The notes under the pieces: model-generated | The model's database searches: none | What the model was told of the DNA's origin: nothing | Seen by the model: the letters and a program-made list of their open reading frames with translations, nothing else | NCBI GenBank assembly: GCA_014523625.1 | Contig: JAATVP010000068.1 | Location: 1-8,316, forward strand | From: Nitrososphaerales archaeon TH5896 | GTDB lineage: Archaea; Thermoproteota; Nitrososphaeria; Nitrososphaerales; Nitrososphaeraceae | Direction of reading: 5' to 3' | Length of the DNA stretch: 8,316 nt | In this document: positions 1-5,406 of the stretch, one piece after another | How positions within the stretch are numbered: the stretch's first letter is position 1 | Layout: every line of letters begins with the position of its first letter | Translations under genes and position numbers: made by a program

Positions 1-120
1 AAATAGATTGATAATTTGTTACCGTAAACAAGTCCAAATCTTACATTCAACCGTTTTATTCGAGTATTTGTTGATATTACATCTTCTTATTTTGATTTTC
101 TGAGAATGCAATAGTAAATA

Positions 121-141
121 GTCAATCCTTCAAAGATTGAC
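121..141. repeat. Perfect hairpin, 7-bp stem and 7-base loop
   Basis: GTCAATC (121-127) and GATTGAC (135-141) are perfect reverse complements around the loop CTTCAAA. No T-run follows on either strand, so it does not look like a simple terminator. It has the same 7+7+7 geometry as the hairpins at 296-316 and 348-368. Confidence 0.45.
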
Positions 142-168
142 ATGGAGACTCCTACACTTCTTATATCA

Positions 169-263
169 ATTAGTGCAAGTGGATGATCAGTTTCTAAATG
201 GGCTGCAATCAATGGGAAACTGCTCCAGATAGACCATTGAATCCTTTTTCATTTTGCACTAAT
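169..263. ncRNA. Candidate structured RNA with H-type pseudoknot
   Basis: A 10-bp perfect inverted repeat closes the element: ATTAGTGCAA (169-178) with TTGCACTAAT (254-263). Inside it, GGAT (181-184) can pair with ATCC (241-244). CAGTTTC (188-194) can pair with GAAACTG (216-222), and TCAATGG (209-215) with CCATTGA (234-240). The last two stems interlock as an H-type pseudoknot, because the 5' strand of the second directly abuts the 3' strand of the first, with crossing loops of 14 and 11 bases. A possible G-U pair (179/253) weakly favours plus-strand RNA. I recognise no known RNA family. GC is low, and inverted repeats of this size can arise by chance, so this is a candidate only. Confidence 0.3.
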
Positions 264-295
264 AGTTGACGAATTACTGTGAAGTATCCTCTCTA

Positions 296-316
296 AAGGA
301 AGCAAATTTCTTCCTT
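296..316. repeat. Perfect hairpin, 7-bp stem and 7-base loop
   Basis: AAGGAAG (296-302) pairs perfectly with CTTCCTT (310-316) around the loop CAAATTT. It lies between the candidate pseudoknot and the promoter of the hydrolase gene. Confidence 0.45.
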
Positions 317-347
317 CAGCCACCTATTGGGATGCAATGTATGAATC

Positions 348-368
348 AATAACTTGAAGCTAGTTATT
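348..368. repeat. Perfect hairpin upstream of hydrolase promoter
   Basis: AATAACT (348-354) pairs perfectly with AGTTATT (362-368) around the loop TGAAGCT. It ends about 32 bases before the TATA-like box at 401-409, so it could be a dyad operator for the hydrolase gene. It could also be the 3' hairpin of an upstream transcript. Confidence 0.4.
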
Positions 369-400
369 CTAAGGGGCTGCAGAAATTTCTAATTTGATGA

Positions 401-409
401 AATATATTT
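401..409 (+). promoter_or_regulatory. TATA-like box of hydrolase gene
   Basis: AATATATTT lies 15-23 bases upstream of the ATG at 424. Archaeal transcription usually starts about 26 bases downstream of the box centre, which here falls near 431. That would place the first ATG (424) just outside the transcript and favour the in-frame ATG at 448, so the box and the chosen start are in slight tension. Confidence 0.35.
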
Positions 410-423
410 GGTTTGATATTTGA

Positions 424-1086
424 ATGGCTAACAACGGCTTGAAATTTATGAAAGTGAATGACTATACTATTCGACCGGCACTATTAGTCATCGATGTACA
501 AAATGGCTTTGCGGCAAAAGGTGGTTCATATGACCAATTAGGTATCGATATTTCAAAGTATATCAATGTGATTCCAAAGATAGCGAACCTTATTAGTGTA
601 TGTAGAAACTCAAAAATTCCTATTTTCTATACTCAAGCCATACGCGAACCCTCGGGAATTGATCTCCTAACGAATGTTCACCGGATTCTTCCAAAGTCTC
701 GGGAGGAAAGAATAAGAATGAAACCCATTTGTGTGAGGGGCACTTGGGATGCGGAAATTGTAGATGAAATAAAGCCAACTGATACAGACCATGTAATTAG
801 AAAGCGACGTGATTCTGCCTTCTATGACACTGAAATAGGAGTGTGGCTTAAGAGCGCGAGAATTGACACTCTTATATTTTGTGGAATAGATACTTCAATC
901 TCTGTGGAATCCTCGTTAAGAGACGCCTTCAATCTGGGTTATGACGTTATTTTGATGTCTGACGCTACAGCATCGAACATAGAAAAGCATTATCAATCGA
1001 CTTTAGAAAATGTTCGGGGATATTACGGACTAGTTATGAGCATAGACGAGTTCACCAAATTCGCTCTTGCCAGCAACACTTCATAA
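424..1086 (+). CDS. Isochorismatase-family hydrolase with Ser replacing catalytic Cys
   Basis: 220-aa cytosolic protein of the isochorismatase/cysteine hydrolase fold (nicotinamidase, N-carbamoylsarcosine amidohydrolase, ureidoacrylate hydrolase relatives). Two of the three catalytic positions are clear: Asp24 in ALLVIDVQNGF, and Lys127, which sits four residues before the SAF motif (Ser131-Phe133). The third position, normally the nucleophilic Cys of the GxxTxxCV motif, reads G154-I-D-T-S-I-Ser160-V, so the nucleophile is Ser (codon TCT, one base from TGT). The nearby Cys153 is not at that position. The substrate cannot be named. The length is normal or slightly long for the family. The ATG at 448 (Met9) is an alternative start, because the conserved domain begins near residue 18. 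The gene stands alone, with about 290 bases to the next one. The fold assignment is secure; activity is uncertain because family members without the Cys either use another mechanism or are inactive. Confidence 0.9.
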   Translation: MANNGLKFMKVNDYTIRPALLVIDVQNGFAAKGGSYDQLGIDISKYINVIPKIANLISVCRNSKIPIFYTQAIREPSGIDLLTNVHRILPKSREERIRMKPICVRGTWDAEIVDEIKPTDTDHVIRKRRDSAFYDTEIGVWLKSARIDTLIFCGIDTSISVESSLRDAFNLGYDVILMSDATASNIEKHYQSTLENVRGYYGLVMSIDEFTKFALASNTS

Positions 1087-1375
1087 GGCAGATGTCAACA
1101 GTCCATTTAAAGTAGTTTCCTGGAGTAGATAATTCGGCTCATGGAAGTCAATTGTTTTACTAGATTTGCAAGCGGTCTAGCTGTGGAAAGATATCACGAA
1201 CGGCTTGCATAGTTGCGTAAATCAGAACTTTAGCCTATTCCTGTTAATTCCGACCTCCTAATATTGCCAAATTACTAAAAGTTTACATCTGTTCTTAACC
1301 CATATTCTCTAAAATAGATTAGCTCATATAATCAAATATTAAATTGACATCGGATTTATCCTGAAATAGGTTCCG
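1087..1375. other. Intergenic region, hydrolase to winged-helix gene
   Basis: No convincing gene. A 23-codon frame at 1141-1212 lacks supporting signals. An inverted repeat TGCAAGC (1167-1173) / GCTTGCA (1203-1209) with a 29-base spacer is present. The distal part (about 1305-1360) is AT-rich and holds possible TATA elements for the regulator gene. I see no clear T-rich terminator directly after the hydrolase stop. Confidence 0.4.
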
Positions 1376-1379
1376 ATGT
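1347..1379. promoter_or_regulatory. 8-bp inverted repeat across the regulator start, possible operator
   Basis: ACATCGGA (1347-1354) and TCCGATGT (1372-1379) are perfect reverse complements separated by 17 bases. The spacer holds a TATA-like TTTAT (1355-1359), and the right arm contains the first ATG (1376-1378). A dimeric repressor bound here would cover the promoter and start of the winged-helix gene, as expected for autoregulation. In RNA the same arms could form a start-masking hairpin if transcription begins upstream of 1347. Confidence 0.4.
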
Positions 1380-1696
1380 GTAAAAATATGATTCAGTCCA
1401 GTTCCATAATAGAAGCAGCCATGAAAAATAGGACACATCATGATATACTAGCTAAGGTATTGGAAACGGCAAAGAGTACTGATGGAACAACTAAGACAAG
1501 GATAATGTATGGGGCATATCTGTCCAGTAATCAGATTAAAGAATACATGGCCTACTGTCAGGGCCATGGACTCGTGAGTTATGACGCTAAGAAGAGAGTG
1601 TATAAGACTACAGTTAAGGGAGTCAGGCTTCTAGAACTCTTCACGAAAATGTATGAGATAGTTCCTTCGGGTTCAATTGAAGAAATTAGTCCGTAA
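1376..1696 (+). CDS. Small archaeal winged-helix DNA-binding regulator
   Basis: 106-aa protein matching by eye the HTH_45/Sso10a-like winged-helix family, which is abundant in Thaumarchaeota and Crenarchaeota. A first helix (about 21-33) is followed by the characteristic TKTRIMYGAYLS block (40-50), a recognition helix (about 51-65), a wing ending in YKTTVKG (76-82), and a last helix (about 83-95). Family members of this length bind DNA as dimers through helices outside the core. The C-terminal tail here is short, so no long coiled coil is present. The start may be Met1 (1376) or Met5 (1388). With Met5, the inverted repeat at 1347-1379 would lie wholly upstream of the coding region and flank a TATA-like TTTAT, which fits autoregulation. 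The regulon is unknown. No effector domain is visible. Confidence 0.87.
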   Translation: MCKNMIQSSSIIEAAMKNRTHHDILAKVLETAKSTDGTTKTRIMYGAYLSSNQIKEYMAYCQGHGLVSYDAKKRVYKTTVKGVRLLELFTKMYEIVPSGSIEEISP

Positions 1697-1807
1697 AGTC
1701 TTAATTTTCCACTTGATTTGATCGTAAATACGCTTGCACTTAGTACCGGGAATCATCTGGGATTTTGAAATATTTCGCTGAAATTTTCAAGGTTTACAAA
1801 AACTAAT

Positions 1808-1837
1808 GCTAAATATAGCTGCAAATGGGCTAAATAT
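1808..1837. repeat. Two GCTAAATAT direct repeats spaced 21 bp
   Basis: GCTAAATAT occurs at 1808-1816 and 1829-1837, a start-to-start distance of 21 bp, which is two helical turns. Same-face spacing suits cooperative protein binding. The position, about 220 bases before the next gene, is rather far for a classical archaeal operator. Confidence 0.3.
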
Positions 1838-1965
1838 TATGGATCGCAACTTAAAAGAACGTCTGACTCAATAAAAGATTGATTAAATGGATTCGTATTA
1901 GAATCACGTTCAATTCTTGCAACTTTGTTACTTCGTTTGATACCGCCTACGGCTATTTTCTGGAA

Positions 1966-1972
1966 TTTTTTT
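1966..1972 (+). terminator. Oligo-T tract, possible archaeal terminator
   Basis: Seven consecutive T residues lie in the gap after the winged-helix gene, preceded by a tiny GCC-TAC-GGC dyad (1945-1953). Archaeal RNA polymerase can terminate at T-runs without a strong hairpin. It lies 270 bases past the stop codon, so assignment to that gene is tentative. Confidence 0.25.
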
Positions 1973-2058
1973 AGGCAACCGTACGCTTTCACTAACTAAC
2001 TGCAAAGTATTGAAATATGTGACACAATGTAGTTAAACTTTATGTATTAGTTTTAGCT

Positions 2059-3477
2059 ATGGTGATGCATGAAGATTTGACAAAACTAGCTTCGGCATCG
2101 GTCACAGTCAATAGCCGGAAAATAACTGTTGTGATTGGACTTGCTATTATTTTCCTTGTAATTCTTGATTTACTTGTCACCCGTCAAGTCTTGCCCTACA
2201 CAACAGATGTAGAAACCACATTGTTCATAGCCACTGTAGTCGTTGGATATGGCTTCGGATCTTGGATCCTCCTAGGATATACTAGAAGAGTTAGCGAAGA
2301 AATTAGAGCAAAATCTAGGTTTATCAACGTTTTGCATTGGACTGTAACATTGACTCAATTTACGCTATTCGGAATACTATTGATTATACTCTTTAGTGGT
2401 ACAAAAACAGGGTTCTTGGCGTCCTCAGTTTTCGCAATTAGCTCTGCGTTGGCCACATTTATCATGGGGGTAATTGCCTTCAAGTTCTTTACTTGGTATA
2501 AATTGAGCTATAGTAAAAATTTCACGATTCTATTTTATGGTTTTGCTGCCTTAACACTCGCCCTTTCGATTGCCGAAGACGCGAGCACGAAGCTTCTTAT
2601 GGTTCAAGTGGTATACGAAGACACACCAGAAGGGGTGCCCACAGGATCATCTTTCCTGTACGAAGCCTCTGAAAAGTACAGTGGAGAAATCATACGAAAG
2701 GAAGTCAATGGTGATACTACTACACTTCTCATACTACCAGACTCGAATAAAGAATACTACAATCTCTTGAACTCTACTGTACTTCCCATAGCATTTGTTT
2801 TTAGATGGATTGCTTCTACAATGCTCCTCCGTAATTCTTATCAGAAGATAGGCAAATTATCTTTGTTCTTTTGGATTATTCTCTCTCTCCCATTAATCCT
2901 TTATCTTGTCGGAAAAATGCCAGGCTTTTTCTCGGGAGAGAGCCTCTCTGGCGTTGATGAACCCTATCGCTATTTCTTTAGAATTTTATTTAGAACAGGG
3001 ACAATAGCTGGAAATATCCTTTTTGGCCTTGCGTTCTTTATGGTAGCAAGAAAAATGTCTTCTTCGAAACTTAGGGACTATCTAATCCTAACAGGAATAG
3101 GAGATACAATCGTAGGCATAGCTCTCTCTACCTCCGCATTAGAACCGACGTATGGAGTGGCTGGTCACTCGCTGGTGTTACTATCCTCGTATTTATTCAG
3201 CATCGGATTTTACCTTTCAGCAATATCTCTATCACAGGATAGTTCATTAAGAAAATCGATTAGAAAGAGTATGGTAGACGTTATAGATAATATTGGGACC
3301 GCTCAGATGGAACAGCAATTGAGAGCTAGGATTTTGAAAATAGTCCAGAAGGAAAAACAAACCTTGGAAAAAGAGACAGGGGGTGTTTCTCAAGAAGTTA
3401 GTGAAACTGAGCTGAGAGAATATATGGATTTAGTGGCTGAGGAAAGGAAACATTCAACGGTCTTCGGGGGCAAATGA
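2059..3477 (+). CDS. Polytopic membrane protein with charged C-terminal tail
   Basis: 472-aa integral membrane protein of unknown function. Hydrophobic segments lie at about 22-40, 54-73, 90-112, 118-142, 153-173, 239-257, 267-285, 307-329, 338-359 and 367-391, so roughly ten helices. A hydrophilic loop of about 65 residues (174-238) separates helices five and six and is probably outside the cell by the positive-inside rule. The last 80 residues (392-472) are soluble, rich in Lys, Arg and Glu, and predicted helical, which would suit docking of a cytoplasmic partner. No catalytic motif, metal site or transporter signature is evident. The architecture resembles uncharacterised thaumarchaeal membrane proteins I have seen, but that is recollection, not a search. 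ATG codons at 2059 and 2065 are both usable. No gene is close enough to be co-transcribed. Confidence 0.85.
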   Translation: MVMHEDLTKLASASVTVNSRKITVVIGLAIIFLVILDLLVTRQVLPYTTDVETTLFIATVVVGYGFGSWILLGYTRRVSEEIRAKSRFINVLHWTVTLTQFTLFGILLIILFSGTKTGFLASSVFAISSALATFIMGVIAFKFFTWYKLSYSKNFTILFYGFAALTLALSIAEDASTKLLMVQVVYEDTPEGVPTGSSFLYEASEKYSGEIIRKEVNGDTTTLLILPDSNKEYYNLLNSTVLPIAFVFRWIASTMLLRNSYQKIGKLSLFFWIILSLPLILYLVGKMPGFFSGESLSGVDEPYRYFFRILFRTGTIAGNILFGLAFFMVARKMSSSKLRDYLILTGIGDTIVGIALSTSALEPTYGVAGHSLVLLSSYLFSIGFYLSAISLSQDSSLRKSIRKSMVDVIDNIGTAQMEQQLRARILKIVQKEKQTLEKETGGVSQEVSETELREYMDLVAEERKHSTVFGGK

Positions 3478-3591
3478 TACTTAAAGCATGTGAGGGAACT
3501 GATCCTATTCTATACGTTTAATCTCAACGAGATCGATGAGATCCTTTGCGCCAAATGCATTTGCTAATCCGCCTGAAGAATCCGTTTGCAA

Positions 3592-3612
3592 AGTACCACT
3601 AGAAAGTGTACT
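3592..3612. repeat. Short bulged hairpin with 4-base loop
   Basis: AGTAC (3592-3596) and ACT (3598-3600) pair with AGT (3605-3607) and GTACT (3608-3612), leaving one bulged C (3597) and an AGAA loop. It lies 115 bases after the membrane-gene stop. No T-run follows. Confidence 0.3.
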
Positions 3613-3707
3613 GTGATATTCCCTTTGAACAAAAATAATAATCAATAATTATGGAATAACAGATAACATTTTTGAATGTAAAAACCAAGCCGAAACGAAA
3701 TGAATGA

Positions 3708-3719
3708 TTTTTGATTTTT
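3708..3719 (+). terminator. Paired T5 tracts, possible terminator
   Basis: Two runs of five T separated by GA precede the promoter region of the ATPase gene. Clustered T-tracts are typical archaeal termination signals. The distance from the membrane-gene stop (about 230 bases) would imply a long 3' untranslated region. Confidence 0.25.
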
Positions 3720-3756
3720 CAGGATTGAAAAGACTGTCGCTATTGTAATAGTACAT

Positions 3757-3779
3757 TCTTATACTATTCTCGCTTTATA
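3757..3779 (+). promoter_or_regulatory. Possible promoter of MinD/ParA-like gene
   Basis: Two TATA-like elements are visible, around 3759-3766 (TTATACTA) and 3774-3779 (TTTATA). The first is spaced to start transcription near 3788, about ten bases before the ATG at 3798. No Shine-Dalgarno sequence is obvious. Confidence 0.35.
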
Positions 3780-3783
3780 GATA

Positions 3784-3801
3784 ATGTCCCGTATGAGATG
3801 A
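3784..3801 (+). other. Five-codon open frame overlapping ATPase start
   Basis: An ATG at 3784 opens M-S-R-M-R and stops at TGA 3799-3801, overlapping the ATPase ATG in an ATGA arrangement. This geometry permits translational coupling. It only matters if transcription starts upstream of 3784, which the TATA spacing does not clearly support. It may be coincidence. Confidence 0.15.
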
Positions 3802-4739
3802 ACAAGTGCATTGCTTTTCATTCCTACAAAGGTGGTACAGGAAAGTCAACATTGGCCTGCAATAGTGCAATCCTTTTAGCGAGGAAAGGTTATCGGGTAT
3901 GCCTACTAGATTTGGACATCTACGCCCCAAGTTTCCACCTGTATTTTTCAAAAGAACCTCGAAAGTGGATAAATGACTTCCTAACTTCCAGCGCGAATAT
4001 TCAAGATGTGATGATTGATGTTACCGACAGCTTTAACAGTCAACAAAGGCATACTGACTCGATCAAGTCAAATGATCATGTCGGTGAAAAAGAGGTAGAA
4101 ATTTCAGGCAAATTATGGGTCGGATTATCTAATCCTCAAAAGAAAGAAATATTCAAACTTGAAACTGCTGATACGAATACAAAGAGACAGGCGATTAGAA
4201 GATTTATACATCTTAGAGAATTATTGATGTCTGATTTCAAGGCAGACTATATCATAGTCGACACGAGTCCAGGAATAAGATTCTGGTCAATAAACTCGTT
4301 AGCTATTGCAGATATTTTGCTTTTGACATTGAAAATGAGTGACCTTGACATCGACGGCACAAGAATTGTGGCAGAAGAGATATACAGGTGTTTTATTGAG
4401 CTTGGGAGCAAGGCTTATCTGGTGTACAATATGGTTGAAGGTTACTGTGTCCCTCGGCAGACTATTTCAAATAAAGAAGAAATCTCAAACATCTCTGGTT
4501 CTACTATTGCTCAAAAGCCACGCAACGATATTGCATCTGTAACGCAGTTACTGAGCCAGCAAAGAAGCGACGATGATGACTGGCCAAGTAGTTTGTCTAC
4601 GGATTTAGGAATTGAAATCATCTCTTTCATTCCATGCTATTGCGACATCCAATTTTTAAGGAAAGAATTTCTAACCGTCCTAAAATATAAAGACCATCCA
4701 TTTACCTTCCAAATAGAAAAGCTCATAGATGCTTTATGA
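3798..4739 (+). CDS. MinD/ParA-family P-loop ATPase
   Basis: 313-aa member of the SIMIBI deviant-Walker ATPases (MinD, ParA, Mrp/NBP35 relatives). The deviant Walker A motif is KGGTGKST at residues 11-18 with signature Lys11 and catalytic Lys16. A Walker A' motif LLDLDIYAPS spans 36-45. The Walker B strand YIIVDTSPG has Asp155. A later strand, LVYNMV (208-213), occupies the position of the nucleotide-recognition VNK motif. Such ATPases dimerise on ATP and position or load a partner. The DIYAPS wording resembles Mrp-type proteins, but no C-terminal CxxC iron-sulfur site is present, and I see no clear amphipathic membrane-targeting helix like that of MinD. Two extra hydrophilic stretches stand out: about 50-105, and about 214-270 with a DDDDW cluster (258-262). 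No ParB, MinE or centromere-like repeats flank it, so the cargo is unknown. Confidence 0.88.
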   Translation: MNKCIAFHSYKGGTGKSTLACNSAILLARKGYRVCLLDLDIYAPSFHLYFSKEPRKWINDFLTSSANIQDVMIDVTDSFNSQQRHTDSIKSNDHVGEKEVEISGKLWVGLSNPQKKEIFKLETADTNTKRQAIRRFIHLRELLMSDFKADYIIVDTSPGIRFWSINSLAIADILLLTLKMSDLDIDGTRIVAEEIYRCFIELGSKAYLVYNMVEGYCVPRQTISNKEEISNISGSTIAQKPRNDIASVTQLLSQQRSDDDDWPSSLSTDLGIEIISFIPCYCDIQFLRKEFLTVLKYKDHPFTFQIEKLIDAL

Positions 4740-4744
4740 CAGGT

Positions 4745-4767
4745 GCAGTGGCCATTCCAAACACTGC
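4745..4767. repeat. Hairpin just after ATPase stop
   Basis: GCAGTG (4745-4750) and CACTGC (4762-4767) pair across an 11-base loop, extendable by two G-T wobbles outside. It starts six bases past the ATPase stop codon, a position suggesting a 3' end or stabilising hairpin. No T-tract follows directly. Confidence 0.3.
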
Positions 4768-4792
4768 GTTAAGATGAAAATAACGTGCAATT

Positions 4793-4805
4793 GCCAACAT
4801 TTGGC
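4793..4805. repeat. Small GCCAA/TTGGC hairpin
   Basis: GCCAA (4793-4797) and TTGGC (4801-4805) form a 5-bp stem around CAT, followed by TTAATTTG. It may contribute to transcription termination after the ATPase gene. Confidence 0.25.
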
Positions 4806-4825
4806 TTAATTTGCTAATTGTCAAT

Positions 4826-4853
4826 TCCAGAAGTCAATCTTTAAGGTTCTGGA
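4826..4853. repeat. 7-bp inverted repeat upstream of zinc finger gene
   Basis: TCCAGAA (4826-4832) is the perfect reverse complement of TTCTGGA (4847-4853), with a 14-base spacer. It lies about 30 bases upstream of the TATA-like box of the zinc finger gene. It could be an operator for that gene or a 3' element of the ATPase transcript. Confidence 0.3.
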
Positions 4854-4883
4854 TACTCTCCTGGAGGATGGACCGTGTCATAG

Positions 4884-4893
4884 TTTATTAATT
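4884..4893 (+). promoter_or_regulatory. TATA box of UBP zinc finger gene
   Basis: TTTATTAATT is centred about 27 bases before the ATG at 4916, the spacing expected if transcription starts at or next to the start codon. This implies a leaderless or nearly leaderless mRNA, common in Thaumarchaeota, and supports the chosen start. Confidence 0.55.
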
Positions 4894-4915
4894 CAATAGA
4901 CCAGTCATATTTTGA

Positions 4916-5200
4916 ATGAATGGTCATAGTGGAACTAGCAAAGAAGATCGATGCGAACATTTTGCAGGGATAGATGAAAGCAAAGTAACTCCTAGCACCA
5001 AATCATGTCAGGAGTGTGAAATAGAAGGCACTGTCTGGGTAGCATTACGAATGTGCTTGACATGCGGTCATGTGGGCTGCTGCGACTCATCTGAAGGGCT
5101 CCATGCTACTAAACACTTTGAGCGAACCGGTCATCCAGCAATGGTGGCTCTCCCTAACAAACAGTGGAGATGGTGCTACGTTCATAAGAGCTATTCGTGA
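4916..5200 (+). CDS. UBP-type (ubiquitin-hydrolase-like) zinc finger protein
   Basis: 94-aa stand-alone zf-UBP domain. Cys and His residues match the family pattern: CEH (Cys13, His15), Cys31 and Cys34, then CLTCGHVGCC (Cys47, Cys50, Cys55, Cys56), His63, His67, and the TGHP motif with His73, followed by WRWCYVH (84-90). Eukaryotic versions bind the free C-terminal Gly-Gly tail of ubiquitin. In bacteria the domain is a small free-standing protein of unknown role. The wording here (VTPS, CxxC, LRMCLTCGHVGCCDSS, HATKHF, TGHP, W-WCY) is close to the bacterial free-standing type as I remember it, suggesting acquisition from bacteria or an old shared family. It lacks any protease or deubiquitinase domain. 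A well-placed TATA box at 4884-4893 supports this start and an independent transcript. Confidence 0.9.
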   Translation: MNGHSGTSKEDRCEHFAGIDESKVTPSTKSCQECEIEGTVWVALRMCLTCGHVGCCDSSEGLHATKHFERTGHPAMVALPNKQWRWCYVHKSYS

Positions 5201-5229
5201 GAGACATCTTCAACATTTTACATGATCAA

Positions 5230-5248
5230 GGGGTTTGATATCCACCCC
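5230..5248 (+). terminator. GC-rich hairpin after zinc finger gene
   Basis: GGGGT (5230-5234) pairs with ACCCC (5244-5248) around a 9-base loop that itself contains GATATC. It begins 29 bases past the zinc finger stop codon. It may mark or protect the 3' end. There is no T-tract behind it, so a bacterial-style terminator is unlikely. Confidence 0.3.
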
Positions 5249-5406
5249 AGGCTATCTATAATCGAGTGTCGATAATTTACTCCTTTGTAATAGCCGAGCA
5301 AATTAGAAGCATGGACTAAAAAGGGAAGAGAGCAATAGTTTCTGCTAGAATCCGGTCGCAGGAGATAAACCGTGAACTAATTACTTCAGTCATGGCTAGA
5401 GTTGCA

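Larger units (their letters stand above)
1..423. other. Gene-free leader region rich in inverted repeats
   Basis: I see no credible gene here. The only open frames are very short (for example 14 codons from 143 and 23 codons from 198). The stretch contains three perfect 7-bp stems with 7-base loops (121-141, 296-316, 348-368) and a nested set of inverted repeats at 169-263 that can form a pseudoknot. A TATA-like box at 401-409 precedes the hydrolase gene. It may be promoter-distal regulatory DNA, a non-coding RNA gene, or the 3' end of a unit beginning outside the window. Confidence 0.5.
1697..2058. other. Intergenic region, regulator to membrane protein gene
   Basis: No gene seen; the longest suggestive frame is 11 codons from 1840. 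Contents: a perfect 10-bp palindrome GAAATATTTC (1767-1776), two copies of GCTAAATAT spaced 21 bp apart (1808 and 1829), an inverted repeat GAACGT (1857-1862) / ACGTTC (1906-1911), and a seven-T run (1966-1972) that could end transcription from the regulator gene. Any promoter for the membrane gene is weak; TTAAAC near 2033-2038 is the best-placed candidate. Confidence 0.4.
3478..3797. other. Intergenic region, membrane protein to ATPase gene
   Basis: No gene seen. Contains a 12-bp palindrome CAAATGCATTTG (3552-3563), a short bulged hairpin (3592-3612), two T5 tracts (3708-3712, 3715-3719) that may terminate the membrane-gene transcript, and AT-rich promoter-like sequence (about 3757-3779) before the ATPase. 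Confidence 0.4.

Noticed and set aside
198..269. 23-codon frame inside the candidate pseudoknot region
   Set aside because: No promoter at a suitable distance and no homology signal; the length is expected by chance.
1141..1212. 23-codon frame after the hydrolase gene
   Set aside because: Stops lie just upstream in frame and no promoter or ribosome site is visible.
1767..1776. 10-bp palindrome GAAATATTTC
   Set aside because: Several such palindromes are expected by chance in AT-rich sequence; not placed at a promoter.
2570..2770. 66-codon plus-strand frame inside the membrane protein gene
   Set aside because: Out-of-frame shadow of the larger gene, whose membrane segments and length are convincing; no family features.
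3552..3563. 12-bp palindrome CAAATGCATTTG
   Set aside because: About two perfect 12-bp palindromes are expected by chance in a window this long, and it is not near a promoter.
4339..4542. 67-codon plus-strand frame inside the ATPase gene
   Set aside because: Overlaps the ATPase coding region with intact motifs; the translation shows no domain features.
3798..5200. ATPase and UBP zinc finger as a partition or protein-modification operon
   Set aside because: They are 176 bases apart, the zinc finger gene has its own well-spaced TATA box, and hairpins follow the ATPase stop; independent transcription is more likely.
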